A DNA stretch of 64,000 nt from Sphingobium bisphenolivorans (GTDB lineage Bacteria; Pseudomonadota; Alphaproteobacteria; Sphingomonadales; Sphingomonadaceae): positions 1 through 64,000 of the forward strand of contig NZ_ASTG01000013.1 of assembly GCF_000412635.1 (NCBI RefSeq), written 5' to 3'. The notes beneath the pieces were generated by a model, which ran no database searches, was not told the DNA's origin, and saw only the letters and a program-made list of their open reading frames with translations. The position numbers were made by a program, and so were the translations under genes. Below, in pieces: positions 44,723 to 53,664 of this stretch (positions are counted from its first letter, which is position 1; each line of letters begins with the position of its first letter).

Positions 44723-47063
44723 GGGGCAACTCGATCACGATCATCGTTCCCTGCCCCGGCTCGGATACCAGCTCCAGCGTGCCGCCATGCGCCTCTACCA
44801 ATTGTTTCGCGAGCGGCAGCCCGATGCCGGCCTTGCCGCCGTTGCGCGCCTGTTCCGCGCGGGCAGAGGGATTGAAGATCGTAGCTTGCCTGCCCGCGCT
44901 GATGCCAGGACCATTATCGGAGACGACGAGGCGCGCATTGTCGGGTCCGCCGTCGCCGTGGAGCAGGACGCGCCCGCCGCGGCTGCAATAGCGCACCGCA
45001 TTTTCGAGCAGATGATCCAGCACCTGTCCAATCCGGCGCCTGTCACCCTGGATCGAGCCCAATGTGTTCTGAAGCGACATGGCAAGATCGATCCCCTTCG
45101 CCGCCGCGTCACCCCTGATCCGCGCGGCGCTGTCACGCGCTTCGGCCGCCAAGTCGACCGTCGACCTGTCGATCGGCAGCATGCCCGCCTCGCCTTGTGT
45201 CAGGTCGAGGACATTGTCGATCAGCATCGAGAGCCGGTTCGTGCTTTGCAGGATGCCGTCGACATATTCCTGGGCAGAACTGCTCATTTCACCGGCATAG
45301 CCAGCGCTCATCATCTCGGCAAAGCCGGCGATAGTGGTGAGCGGGGTGCGCAGTTCGTAACTCATATTGGTGACGAAGGCCGTCTTCACCTTGTCCGCCT
45401 GCTCCAACGCGTCGTTGCGATCGCGCAGCACCTGTTCGACACGGCGGCTGTCGGTTACGTCCAGCATGGTGAAGAGTGCATTGCCGTCCGGCAACGGAAT
45501 GGCCGCGAATTCGAAAATGCGGCCATCCGCGAAGCCGACATGGCCGACGCGCTGCTTGCGCTCCACCGTCGCGGCGCGCACCAGCTCGCGAACGAGATTG
45601 GCCTGCTGCGGCTTGGCAAGGCGTGATTGGACCGCCCGCATGAGTTCATCGATGCGGGGATGTTTTGCGAGCAGGTCCTCGGACACATCCCAGATCGAGC
45701 GGAACCGGCTGTTCCACAGATGCAGCCGCCCGTCCGACGAGAACACGCCGATCGACTCGAACAGATTGTCGAAGGTCGCCGTCCGGACCCGCAGCAGCGT
45801 GTCGCGGGCGCTCGACAGTTGCACCTGCTCCGTCCGATCCTCGAAGATCAACAGCAGACCGCCGTCCGGCAAGGGCTGCGCATAGACACGCAAGTGCGTG
45901 CCATCTGCGAGCAGCCAATTTTCCTCGCGAGGGTCGGCGGACAGGAACCAGTCGCGCCGTTCGGCACGCCAGGCGGGGAAGTCGCGATGCTCGGGCAGGC
46001 GCCGTGCTTCCCGCATCCGGTCCAGCACGCGTTCGAAGGCGGGATGATCCGCCAGATGATCCTGATCCAGCCCGAACAGGCTCATGAAGGGCTGGTTCCA
46101 GAAGCGGAGCGCGCGATCCGATCCAAACCTCGCGACGCCAGCGGAAAGCCGGTCGAGCAGATCGCGCTGTGCTGCCTCCAGCCGGCGATGCTCGACGCGC
46201 GCCTGCTCAAGCTCATTCTGGTCCATGGCGAAGCCGGCGACTCCTGCGTCACCCAGCGGCACATCGACGACGCGCATGGTCCGGCGCTCGCCGTCGATGG
46301 TGGCGGGCACCATTCGTTCGACCGGCCTGCCCTCCTCCAGCGCCTGGCCCGCCGCCGCCTGCGGCGTCAGGCCGCCGACCGTCTCGACGAGTTCGGTGGC
46401 GTTGGAGATCACTTCGCGCGGGCTGTCACCATCGACCGCACGAACATAGGCGCTGTTCACAAGGGCCAGGCGCATGTCGGGGGTCCGGTGCCACATCGGA
46501 AAAGGCGCGGCCTCGACCAAGCCGGCTAGCGCCTCCAGCGCTTCGCGCAACTGTTCGACATTGCCCTTGAGCGTCTGGATTTCCGCCTGGCTGTCCGTTG
46601 CGTCGAAAATCCACAGCACCACGCCGCCGCTTTCCGCCAGAATGGGGCCGGCGGGCGCGCCCCTCACCAGCAGCAGCCGCGTGGAGCCGGTCCCGCGCAC
46701 CGCCAGCGCGAAGCTGCGGCCGGCGCGCTGCGCTGCGGCGACTTCCTGTGCCAGCGCAGCAGCATCTTCGGCGTCAAGCCCGCCATCGGGCGCCGTCAGT
46801 TCGGAGAGGAAGGTGGGAACCCGATCCTTGCCCAGCCATTTGGCGAGCCGGTCGGCCGCCTCCATCCGCCCATCTGGATGGATGACGATCGGAGCAGCGG
46901 GTGCGGACGCCAACAAGGCCGAGAGCCGGTCCAGCTTGCCCTGCGCCTGCATGCCCTCGCGGCGTCGGCGCTGGCCGCTCGACAATGCCCAAACCGCCGC
47001 GGCCAGCCAGCCGGCCAGCACGACGCCCAGAATGACGGCGGCAAGTGGGCTCAGTGCGGTCAT
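44715..47063 (-). CDS. divL: DivL-like PAS histidine-kinase homologue with Tyr in place of the phosphorylatable His
   Basis: A 782-residue protein with one N-terminal transmembrane segment (about 7-28), then several PAS-like domains (about 45-540) and a kinase core. The HisKA box reads F-V-T-N-M-S-Y569-E-L-R-T-P-L; the normal His is Tyr. The HATPase domain keeps its N box (L-L-E-N-A-V-R-Y), D-N-G-P-G-I and G-I-G-L-P-L. This is the hallmark of Caulobacter DivL, which regulates CckA and DivK in cell-cycle control. Gene order divL-tsaE-amgK-murU is shared by alphaproteobacteria. By analogy it should act at the inner membrane as a DivK~P sensor. Confidence 0.88.
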   Translation of the reverse strand: MTALSPLAAVILGVVLAGWLAAAVWALSSGQRRRREGMQAQGKLDRLSALLASAPAAPIVIHPDGRMEAADRLAKWLGKDRVPTFLSELTAPDGGLDAEDAAALAQEVAAAQRAGRSFALAVRGTGSTRLLLVRGAPAGPILAESGGVVLWIFDATDSQAEIQTLKGNVEQLREALEALAGLVEAAPFPMWHRTPDMRLALVNSAYVRAVDGDSPREVISNATELVETVGGLTPQAAAGQALEEGRPVERMVPATIDGERRTMRVVDVPLGDAGVAGFAMDQNELEQARVEHRRLEAAQRDLLDRLSAGVARFGSDRALRFWNQPFMSLFGLDQDHLADHPAFERVLDRMREARRLPEHRDFPAWRAERRDWFLSADPREENWLLADGTHLRVYAQPLPDGGLLLIFEDRTEQVQLSSARDTLLRVRTATFDNLFESIGVFSSDGRLHLWNSRFRSIWDVSEDLLAKHPRIDELMRAVQSRLAKPQQANLVRELVRAATVERKQRVGHVGFADGRIFEFAAIPLPDGNALFTMLDVTDSRRVEQVLRDRNDALEQADKVKTAFVTNMSYELRTPLTTIAGFAEMMSAGYAGEMSSSAQEYVDGILQSTNRLSMLIDNVLDLTQGEAGMLPIDRSTVDLAAEARDSAARIRGDAAAKGIDLAMSLQNTLGSIQGDRRRIGQVLDHLLENAVRYCSRGGRVLLHGDGGPDNARLVVSDNGPGISAGRQATIFNPSARAEQARNGGKAGIGLPLAKQLVEAHGGTLELVSEPGQGTMIVIELPRG

Positions 47064-47201
47064 TGCGCCCTACTTCACCCTCATCGCCAGTGCTTGCCCC
47101 TCGGTCCGTTCTTCAGCGGACTAGACCAAGTCGGCCAAAGGGTGAAGCGGCCAAATACAAAGAATTATTCCGGGCAAGACAGGATCGCATCGGCCCGAAT
47201 G

Positions 47202-47227
47202 AAAAAGGGAGGCACCGCGCCTCCCTT
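47202..47227 (-). terminator. Rho-independent terminator of ahcY
   Basis: On the minus strand AAGGGAGGC pairs with GCCTCCCTT, and a T-run follows. It starts about 10 bases past the ahcY stop at 47237. Confidence 0.9.
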
Positions 47228-47236
47228 CCCCTGCCC

Positions 47237-48646
47237 TTAGTAGCGGTAATGATCCGGCTTGAACGGCCCTTCAGCCGAAACGCCTATATAGGCGGCCTGC
47301 TTCGGGGTCAGCTTGGAAAGCTTGACCCCCAGCTTTTCGAGGTGAAGCGCGGCAACCTTCTCGTCCAGATGCTTGGGCAGCACATAGACTTCATTCTTAT
47401 ACTGATCCGACTTGGTCCACAGTTCGATCTGCGCCAGCACCTGGTTGGTGAAGCTGGACGACATGACGAAGCTCGGATGACCGGTGGCGCAGCCGAGATT
47501 CACCAGACGGCCCTTGGCCAGGACGATAATCTTCTTGCCATCGGGGAATTCGACCTCGTCGACCTGCGGCTTGATCTCGGTCCACTTCATGTTACTGAGG
47601 CCGGCAATCTCGATCTCGCTGTCAAAATGACCGATGTTCGACACGATCGCCATATTCTTCATCGCGCGCATGTGATCGACGGTGATGACGGCTTCGTTGC
47701 CGGTCGCGGTCACGAAGATGTCGGCGCGCGGCGCGGCCTCTTCCATCGTCACGACCTCATAGCCTTCCATCGCGGCTTGGAGCGCGCAGATCGGATCGAC
47801 CTCGGTAACCAGCACGCGGGCGCCGCCGTTGCGCAGCGAAGCGGCCGAACCCTTGCCGACGTCCCCGAAGCCCGCGACGCAGGCGACCTTGCCGGCCAGC
47901 ATGACGTCGGTGGCGCGGCGGATGGCGTCGACCAGCGATTCCTTGCAGCCATAGAGATTGTCGAACTTCGACTTGGTGACGCTGTCGTTGACGTTGATCG
48001 CCGGGAAGGGAAGCTTGCCCTTCTTCGCCAGTTCATAAAGGCGGTGAACGCCGGTGGTGGTCTCTTCCGAAACGCCCTTGATGGCGGCGACGGTCGTGGT
48101 GAGGTAGCCCGGACGTTCGGCCAGGAAGCGCTTCAGCGTCGCGACGAAGATTTCCTCTTCCTCGTTACCGGGCGTGAAAAGCTCTTCCCCCGCCTCGACG
48201 CGCGCGCCCCACAGCGCGAACATGGTTGCATCGCCGCCATCGTCCAAGATCATGTTGCAGGTCGTATCACCCCAATCGAAGATGCGGATGACATAATCCC
48301 AATATTCTTCCAGCGTCTCGCCCTTCACAGCGAAGACGGGAATGCCGCGCTGCGCGATGGCGGCGGCCGCGTGATCCTGCGTCGAGAAGATGTTGCACGA
48401 GGCCCAGCGGATTTCCGCGCCCAGTTCCGCCAGCGTCTCGATCAGCACGGCGGTCTGGATCGTCATGTGCAGTGAACCGGTGATGCGCGCGCCCTTGAGC
48501 GGCTGCGACGCGCCGAATTCGGCGCGCAGGGCCATGAGGCCCGGCATCTCGGTTTCGGCGATCTCGATTTCCTTGCGGCCGAAAGCGGCGAGGCTGATGT
48601 CGCGGATCACATAATCCTGCGCCTGAGCGGCGGGTGCGGTAGCCAC
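47237..48646 (-). CDS. ahcY: S-adenosylhomocysteine hydrolase
   Basis: A 469-residue NAD-dependent enzyme splitting SAH into adenosine and homocysteine in the methyl cycle. It shows the substrate-binding H-M-T-I-Q-T-A-V-L and C-N-I-F-S-T-Q-D-H, a D-D-G-G-D strand and the NAD loop [10 protein letters not shown]. The C-terminal K-P-D-H-Y-R-Y is the universal end. The start is GTG 48646 with GGAG 10 bases before it. The leader carries a hairpin and, further upstream, a nested palindrome. Confidence 0.97.
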   Translation of the reverse strand: MATAPAAQAQDYVIRDISLAAFGRKEIEIAETEMPGLMALRAEFGASQPLKGARITGSLHMTIQTAVLIETLAELGAEIRWASCNIFSTQDHAAAAIAQRGIPVFAVKGETLEEYWDYVIRIFDWGDTTCNMILDDGGDATMFALWGARVEAGEELFTPGNEEEEIFVATLKRFLAERPGYLTTTVAAIKGVSEETTTGVHRLYELAKKGKLPFPAINVNDSVTKSKFDNLYGCKESLVDAIRRATDVMLAGKVACVAGFGDVGKGSAASLRNGGARVLVTEVDPICALQAAMEGYEVVTMEEAAPRADIFVTATGNEAVITVDHMRAMKNMAIVSNIGHFDSEIEIAGLSNMKWTEIKPQVDEVEFPDGKKIIVLAKGRLVNLGCATGHPSFVMSSSFTNQVLAQIELWTKSDQYKNEVYVLPKHLDEKVAALHLEKLGVKLSKLTPKQAAYIGVSAEGPFKPDHYRY

Positions 48647-48700
48647 GAGCGTGTCTCCATTGGTCTAGAATGTGCCGGAGCCGCTCGCGAAGAGGCGAAA

Positions 48701-48736
48701 CGGCGGCGATGGGTGCGCTATTACCAACCGCCGCCG
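48701..48736 (-). other. Hairpin in the ahcY leader
   Basis: On the transcript CGGCGGCG pairs with CGCCGCCG (eight base pairs) around a 20-base loop, within the predicted untranslated leader of about 95 bases. I found no match to the SAH, SAM-II or SAM/SAH riboswitch cores, so it is listed only as structure. Confidence 0.4.
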
Positions 48737-48741
48737 GTCAT

Positions 48742-48780
48742 GGCAACTCGATATAAAGTTTCCTTTATGTGTCAGTTGCC
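48742..48780 (-). promoter_or_regulatory. Nested palindrome/operator candidate over the ahcY promoter
   Basis: GGCAACT (48742-48748) and AGTTGCC (48774-48780) flank the inner palindrome ATAAAG-TTTC-CTTTAT (48753-48768). On the minus strand a possible promoter, CTGACA (48770-48775) and TATCGA (48748-48753) with 16-base spacing, brackets the inner palindrome, as expected for a repressor site. ArsR-family regulators (SahR/SamR) control methyl-cycle genes in proteobacteria; which factor binds here is unknown. The outer arm includes the stop codon of the upstream gene. Confidence 0.5.
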
Positions 48781-49311
48781 CGGCGTCCGGGCGGCCACTT
48801 CGACACCATCCACAACGGCTTCCTTGCTCTTGCCCGCCAGCGCCATCACGACATCGCATCGCGGGCCGGACAGGTGCGGCGTGATGCCCGCAGCGTCGGC
48901 AAGCTCCAGGATCGCGGCGCGGCTTTCCGGCAGCGCGTTGGCAGCATCCGCGATCGAACTGAGGTCGCGGCAGGCCAATCCATCCGCCCCCGCTCCATAG
49001 AGATTGGCGAGGCCCGTCACATAATCATCATAGGCGCCCAGCGCTCCAACGGGTCCTACCGCCACGCGAAAATGCTCCCGCAGTTCGTCGTTGACCTGCG
49101 TCAGCGCGCTCCGCTTCTCCCGCACGAAGCGGTTGTAACTTGCCAGAAAATCATGCCCCGTAGAACGGCACCGCAGCGCCGACACCATCAGCATCATATC
49201 GAAGTCGCGGATTTGCGCGGCTTCCACTTCCGTCGTCTTCCAGCAGGTCGCGGCACTCGCCGGCGCGAGCGACATCGTCGCGGCGAGCGCCGCTGCGATC
49301 AATTTCTTCAT
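48772..49311 (-). CDS. Exported protein of unknown function
   Basis: A 179-residue protein with a clear signal peptide (about 1-20, ending A-S-A-A), so periplasmic or secreted. The mature part is mostly helical and has four cysteines (near 23, 48, 114 and 152), which could form two disulfides. I recognise no domain. It lies just upstream of ahcY on the same strand, 125 bases away; the palindrome at its stop suggests ahcY has its own control. Confidence 0.75.
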   Translation of the reverse strand: MKKLIAAALAATMSLAPASAATCWKTTEVEAAQIRDFDMMLMVSALRCRSTGHDFLASYNRFVREKRSALTQVNDELREHFRVAVGPVGALGAYDDYVTGLANLYGAGADGLACRDLSSIADAANALPESRAAILELADAAGITPHLSGPRCDVVMALAGKSKEAVVDGVEVAARTPGN

Positions 49312-49487
49312 GAGTTGAACCCCCGTCCAATTGCCCGAGGGTTAAACTGCGCTCGCCAAGGTTGCCGCATCCTCTACAGCGAGGATTAATCGGATCTTAC
49401 CTCATTCGGTTCAGTTACCATGCAGAAATTAACGGCCGGTTGAGCCGATATTTACCTTACCGGAATGATCGCTCCGCGCATATCTTT

Positions 49488-50048
49488 TCAAGCAGAACCC
49501 GCCCCGCTGACAAGATGGGACGCATCGACTCCGACAGCGGCATAAGCCGCAGACCATTTTCGCGCCGCAGGAACATCGAACAAAAGCTGTTCCGTACAGG
49601 GAGCCGGGAACCAGCTTTCGCCGACCATTTCCTGGTCCAGCTGTCCCGCACCCCAGCCGGCATAACCCAGCGCCACCAGATAACGGCTGGGTCCGGTGCC
49701 ATCCGCGATGGCCTTCAATATCTCGACCGAGCCGGAAAGGCCCCAGCCTTCGCCGACCTCAACCATGTCATGACCTTTCCAATCCAACGAGTGGAGGACG
49801 AAGCCCCGCCGCGGTTCGACCGGGCCGCCGCGAAGCACCGGACCATCGGGAACAGAGCCGGGATCGATGTCGAAGCTTTCAAGCAGATCATGCAGGCCGA
49901 CCCCGTCGATCTCGTCGCTGACGGCGATCCCCAAGGCGCCATTTTCGTCGTGCACGCACATGGCGATGACCGAATGATCGAAACGCAAATCCTCCATGCC
50001 CGGCAAGGCAAGCAGGAACTGACCGGCGTACGAGCGCGCTTTATCCAT
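49488..50048 (-). CDS. YqgE/AlgH family protein
   Basis: A 186-residue protein of the UPF0301 family: early L-L-A-L-P-G-M, a C-V-H-D-E-N-G-A-L-G-I-A-V strand, G-G-P-V-E-P-R-R-G-F-V-L-H and Y-A-G-W-G-A-G-Q-L-D-Q-E. The biochemical role is unknown; the Pseudomonas homologue AlgH was linked to alginate regulation. ATG 50048 (M-D-K-A-R) is the family-like start; the same frame is open far upstream through amn, which is a reading shadow. It is divergent from the peroxiredoxin gene. Confidence 0.92.
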   Translation of the reverse strand: MDKARSYAGQFLLALPGMEDLRFDHSVIAMCVHDENGALGIAVSDEIDGVGLHDLLESFDIDPGSVPDGPVLRGGPVEPRRGFVLHSLDWKGHDMVEVGEGWGLSGSVEILKAIADGTGPSRYLVALGYAGWGAGQLDQEMVGESWFPAPCTEQLLFDVPAARKWSAAYAAVGVDASHLVSGAGSA

Positions 50049-50186
50049 AGCGTGAATATACGCGCCTTGACGCCTTTGCCAATGGCGGGCTGTCGCTCGG
50101 ACAAGGCGGCGCGACAGATTCACCGGCTCTTGACAGAAAGGAGCGAAGGGACAACCTGCCGGCCATCCAAGGTCAGGAGACAAGAT

Positions 50187-50669
50187 ATGACGATTTCCAA
50201 GGGCGATCGCTTGCCCAGCACCACTTTCACGACGATGACCGCCAATGGCCCGGAGCAGGTTGCATCCGACGATTATTTCGCCGGGCGCACCGTCGCTCTC
50301 TTCTCCGTACCGGGTGCCTTCACCCCGACCTGTTCGGCGCGCCACTTGCCGGGCTTCATCGACAAGGCTGAGGAGCTGAAGGCCAAGGGCGTGGATGAAA
50401 TCGCGTGCACAGCCGTCAATGACGCTTTTGTCCTCGGAGCATGGAGCCAGTCCGCTGGCGCGGACAACAAAGTGACGATGCTGGCGGACGGCAATGGCGA
50501 TTTCGCGAAGGCGGTGGGCCTCACCATGGACGGCAGCAAGTTTGGCATGGGTCCGCGGGGTCAGCGGTTCTCCATGATCGTCAAGGATGGTGTGGTGAGC
50601 GAACTGAATGTCGAGGCGCCGGGCGACTTCAACGTCTCTTCCGCTGATTACATGCTCCGCCAACTTTAA
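50187..50669 (+). CDS. Peroxiredoxin (Prx5-type)
   Basis: A 160-residue thiol peroxidase. The peroxidatic site is P-G-A-F-T-P-T-C49-S, typical of the Prx5 subfamily; the following A-R-H-L-P-G-F and G-P-R-G-Q-R-F-S-M-I fit. It probably reduces H2O2 and alkyl peroxides with glutathione or thioredoxin. Another Cys lies near 74 (I-A-C-T-A-V). Start ATG 50187 is inside a longer frame and is supported by the AGGAGA box just upstream. Confidence 0.93.
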   Translation: MTISKGDRLPSTTFTTMTANGPEQVASDDYFAGRTVALFSVPGAFTPTCSARHLPGFIDKAEELKAKGVDEIACTAVNDAFVLGAWSQSAGADNKVTMLADGNGDFAKAVGLTMDGSKFGMGPRGQRFSMIVKDGVVSELNVEAPGDFNVSSADYMLRQL

Positions 50670-50744
50670 TATCTCGCAGATGCGCGCCCTCTGAAGAGCC
50701 GCGCGCATCTTCCTTCCGTCACATAAGTGCGGTAGCAAGGGTCG

Positions 50745-52199
50745 ATGACAAAAAGCATCGGCAGCGCGATCGTCGGGCAACTCGACCAACTCTACCACAC
50801 TTCCATCGACAATCTGCGTGAGGCGATGCGTGCCTATGCCCGCGACGGCAGCGTGCCGCCGCCGGAGGCGCGAATCGACCGCCGTTTCTGCTATCCTGAA
50901 CTGCGGATCACCCATAGCGTCGAAACCGACGCGCCGCCGCCGGGCCGCTCCTTCGCGCGGCTGTCGAAGCCAGGGCAATATGTAACGACCGTCACCCGGC
51001 CGGCCATGTTCGGCGATTATCTGGCCGAGCAGATCGACCTGCTCGTCCGTGACTATGGCGTGAGTGTCGAAACGGGGATCAGCGATCAGCTCATCCCCTT
51101 TCCCTATGTGCTCGATGGACTCGACATCAGCGCTCTCGACGGCACGCCTCCAACCGAACTTGCACGCCATTTCCCGGCTACCGAACTGGCAGAAATCGGG
51201 GATGAGATCGCCGACGGCCTCTTCACGCCGGACGCGCAGGGGGAGCGGCCGCTGGCCCTGTTCGACGGCTTGCGCACAGACTTTTCGCTGGCCCGGCTGA
51301 AACATTATACCGGCACGCCGCCCGAACATGTGCAGCGCTACATTCTCTTCACCAACTATCATCGCTATGTCGATGAGTTCGTCGCCTGGGCCTGTTCCGA
51401 ACTGCAAAGGCCGGGCACGCGGTTTACCGCCCTTTCGGGAGCGGGGGGCGTCTACGTAACACGGGAGACGGCCGACCCCGCGCGCATGATCGCCGACAGT
51501 GCGTGGCGCAAGCACCAGATGCCGGGATATCATCTGATCGGGCCTGACCGCAGCGGCATCACCCTGGTCAACATCGGGGTGGGACCGGCCAACGCCAAGA
51601 CGATCTGCGACCATCTGGCGGTCCTGCGGCCGGAGGCATGGCTGATGATCGGCCATTGCGGCGGCCTGCGACCCAGCCAGCGGATCGGCGACTATGTGCT
51701 TGCCCACGCCTATCTGCGCGACGACAAGGTTCTGGACGACATGCTGCCGCCGGAGATCCCGGTTCCCGCCATCGCCGAAGTGCAGGTCGCACTCGCCAAG
51801 GCGGCGGAAGCCGTGCTTGGCGGCAGTGGCCCGGAGGATTTCAAGCGGCGCCTGCGTACCGGGACCGTGGTGACCACCGACGATCGCAATTGGGAACTGC
51901 GCTATTCCAGTTCGGCGCTGCGTTTCAGCCTCTCGCGCGCCGTCGGCATCGATATGGAATCGGCGACCATCGCGGCACAGGGCTACCGCTTCCGCGTGCC
52001 CTATGGAACCCTGCTATGCGTATCCGACAAGCCCATCCATGGCGAACTCAAGCTGCCGGGACAGGCTAACCGCTTCTATGAGGAGGCTATAGCGGGTCAT
52101 TTACGCGTTGGCCTCATGACCTGCGAACTGCTGCGGGAAGAAGGTCCCAAGCTGCACAGCCGCAAACTCCGGGCCTTCAACGAACCGCCTTTCCGTTAA
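50745..52199 (+). CDS. amn: AMP nucleosidase
   Basis: A 484-residue enzyme cleaving AMP to adenine and ribose-5-phosphate. Residues 1-170 form the Amn N-terminal domain and the rest a nucleoside-phosphorylase fold, with G-H-C-G-G-L, V-T-T-D-D-R-N-W-E and G-I-D-M-E-S-A-T-I-A. Length and order match E. coli Amn. It regulates purine pools; the link to ahcY (adenosine release) nearby is only positional. Confidence 0.95.
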   Translation: MTKSIGSAIVGQLDQLYHTSIDNLREAMRAYARDGSVPPPEARIDRRFCYPELRITHSVETDAPPPGRSFARLSKPGQYVTTVTRPAMFGDYLAEQIDLLVRDYGVSVETGISDQLIPFPYVLDGLDISALDGTPPTELARHFPATELAEIGDEIADGLFTPDAQGERPLALFDGLRTDFSLARLKHYTGTPPEHVQRYILFTNYHRYVDEFVAWACSELQRPGTRFTALSGAGGVYVTRETADPARMIADSAWRKHQMPGYHLIGPDRSGITLVNIGVGPANAKTICDHLAVLRPEAWLMIGHCGGLRPSQRIGDYVLAHAYLRDDKVLDDMLPPEIPVPAIAEVQVALAKAAEAVLGGSGPEDFKRRLRTGTVVTTDDRNWELRYSSSALRFSLSRAVGIDMESATIAAQGYRFRVPYGTLLCVSDKPIHGELKLPGQANRFYEEAIAGHLRVGLMTCELLREEGPKLHSRKLRAFNEPPFR

Positions 52200-52206
52200 G
52201 TGTGGA

Positions 52207-52968
52207 TCAGGGGCTCAGGAACTCCACCATCGCTCGCCCCAGTTCCTTGCGCGTCACGGCGTTCATATGGTTTCCCGGAATCTCGATATAGTGCCCGTTG
52301 GGCAGCACATCGGCCAGTTCCTGCGCCACGCCATTGTCGCGATCGTCCGCCCCGCAGATGACTGCGGTCGGTTCATTAAAGCCGGCAATCACCTCTTGCG
52401 GGGTATCGACGAACGTGTTCAGGATGTGGAGCATCGCCACGGGATCGCCCTTGGTGGTCTTGAGGAAGGCTTCCGTCATCCATTCCGATGTGCCGCGCTC
52501 GAATGTGCCAAGATTGGTCAGCACATTGCGATAATAGCCCCCGTTGTCGAGCGTCTGGACAAGTCCGCGCAGCCCCATTCCCGCCAGGATGACCCTCCGC
52601 GGCGTAGCGCCCCGCGCCAGCATTCGCGTCGTCGTCCGAGCACCCAGCGAATAGCCGCCTAAATCATAGTCGGTCAGGCCCAGCTGCTCGATCAGCGCCA
52701 GCCCATCCTCCGTCAGCGCATCGGGCGGGTAGGCCGCGGCGTCATGAGGCTTGCCGCTCTCTCCGTGCCCACGCAGGTCGGGCATGATCAGGCGGAAGCC
52801 CGCCTCCACCAGCAGCGCCGCATGCCCATAGCGTATCCAGTTGGTCCAGGCGTTGGAGAAATAGCCGTGGATGAGCACCAGATCGCGGCCTTCGCCCACG
52901 ATATGCACGGCGATTGGCAATCCGCCCAGACCCTTGATCTCCAGCTTTTCGATCGGCAGGTCGGTCAC
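52207..52968 (-). CDS. Alpha/beta hydrolase
   Basis: A 253-residue cytosolic hydrolase with the oxyanion H-G-Y-F-S-N-A-W, the strand-6 D-L-R-G-H-G-E-S, nucleophile elbow G-Y-S-L-G-A, an acid in I-C-G-A-D-D and His in P-G-N-H-M-N. The start is GTG 52968 with GAGGAG before it. It begins 3 bases after the DUF2238 gene stop. The substrate is unknown. Its stop is 7 bases from the convergent amn stop. Confidence 0.9.
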   Translation of the reverse strand: MTDLPIEKLEIKGLGGLPIAVHIVGEGRDLVLIHGYFSNAWTNWIRYGHAALLVEAGFRLIMPDLRGHGESGKPHDAAAYPPDALTEDGLALIEQLGLTDYDLGGYSLGARTTTRMLARGATPRRVILAGMGLRGLVQTLDNGGYYRNVLTNLGTFERGTSEWMTEAFLKTTKGDPVAMLHILNTFVDTPQEVIAGFNEPTAVICGADDRDNGVAQELADVLPNGHYIEIPGNHMNAVTRKELGRAMVEFLSP

Positions 52969-52971
52969 GGG

Positions 52972-53655
52972 TCACTCCTCGGGAAGATTGCGCTTTGCCG
53001 ATATGGCCTCCGGACGGCCGTGTCGAGTGGCGCCAAGCCAGACGACGCTCAAGGCGCTGCCAAGTTGTGCTGCGGTGAGGTCCTTCTGCGGATCCCACAT
53101 GTCGCCCTGCTGCCCATTATACCAGTCGGCGGTCTGGCCCGCCGCTAGCACCGAGAGCAGCCATTCGAATATCTCGTAGAGCGAGCCCACAAGCCCTACC
53201 GCGGCAAAGGCGAAGGTCAAGCTCCATCCAACGCGCATGCTGCCCCAGCGCCGCGCGGCTTCACTTAGCGGTGCTGTCAGCAGAAGGCCGAACGCGAAGT
53301 GAACCATCCGGTCATAGCCGTTGCGGCGCCAGCCGAACCGCTCCGAAAGGCCGTGCCCGAAGACAGTCCGGGCCCAATCATCATAGGGCACATAAGAGTA
53401 GATATAGCGCCCGCCCAGCGTGTGCAGCAGCAGGAAGAGCAGCACGCATGCCACCGCGCCGTTCGACAGCGGCCAGCGGCGCAACAGCCAGGGCGCCGAC
53501 AACGCAAACGCTACGGTGGGGCCATGCTGCAGGGGCGCGAGTTCGGGATAAGGCTGGGCGATATTGGCCAGGCCAACCATCGCGAGCAGTAGGAGGATCA
53601 TCCGGCGCTGCGCGACTGGAACGGCGTTCCAGATCGCCACGACGCCGGAGATCAT
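52972..53655 (-). CDS. DUF2238 integral membrane protein (YjdF-like)
   Basis: A 227-residue protein with about six hydrophobic segments. The pattern Y-S-Y-V-P-Y-D-D-W, R-N-G-Y-D-R-M-V-H-F-A-F-G-L-L and Y-E-I-F-E-W, then D-M-W-D-P-Q-K-D-L, is the DUF2238/YjdF family. No biochemical function is known to me. It lies between asd and a hydrolase on the same strand, with gaps of 9 and 3 bases, so an operon is likely. Confidence 0.9.
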   Translation of the reverse strand: MISGVVAIWNAVPVAQRRMILLLLAMVGLANIAQPYPELAPLQHGPTVAFALSAPWLLRRWPLSNGAVACVLLFLLLHTLGGRYIYSYVPYDDWARTVFGHGLSERFGWRRNGYDRMVHFAFGLLLTAPLSEAARRWGSMRVGWSLTFAFAAVGLVGSLYEIFEWLLSVLAAGQTADWYNGQQGDMWDPQKDLTAAQLGSALSVVWLGATRHGRPEAISAKRNLPEE

Positions 53656-53664
53656 GGGAAGGAC

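Noticed and set aside
48647..48741. SAH or SAM riboswitch before ahcY
   Set aside because: The leader has one GC-rich hairpin but no recognisable conserved riboswitch core or pseudoknot.
49488..51707. A 739-codon minus-strand open frame
   Set aside because: Only its last 186 codons (to ATG 50048) are a real YqgE gene; the rest is antisense to the peroxiredoxin and amn genes and has no family features.
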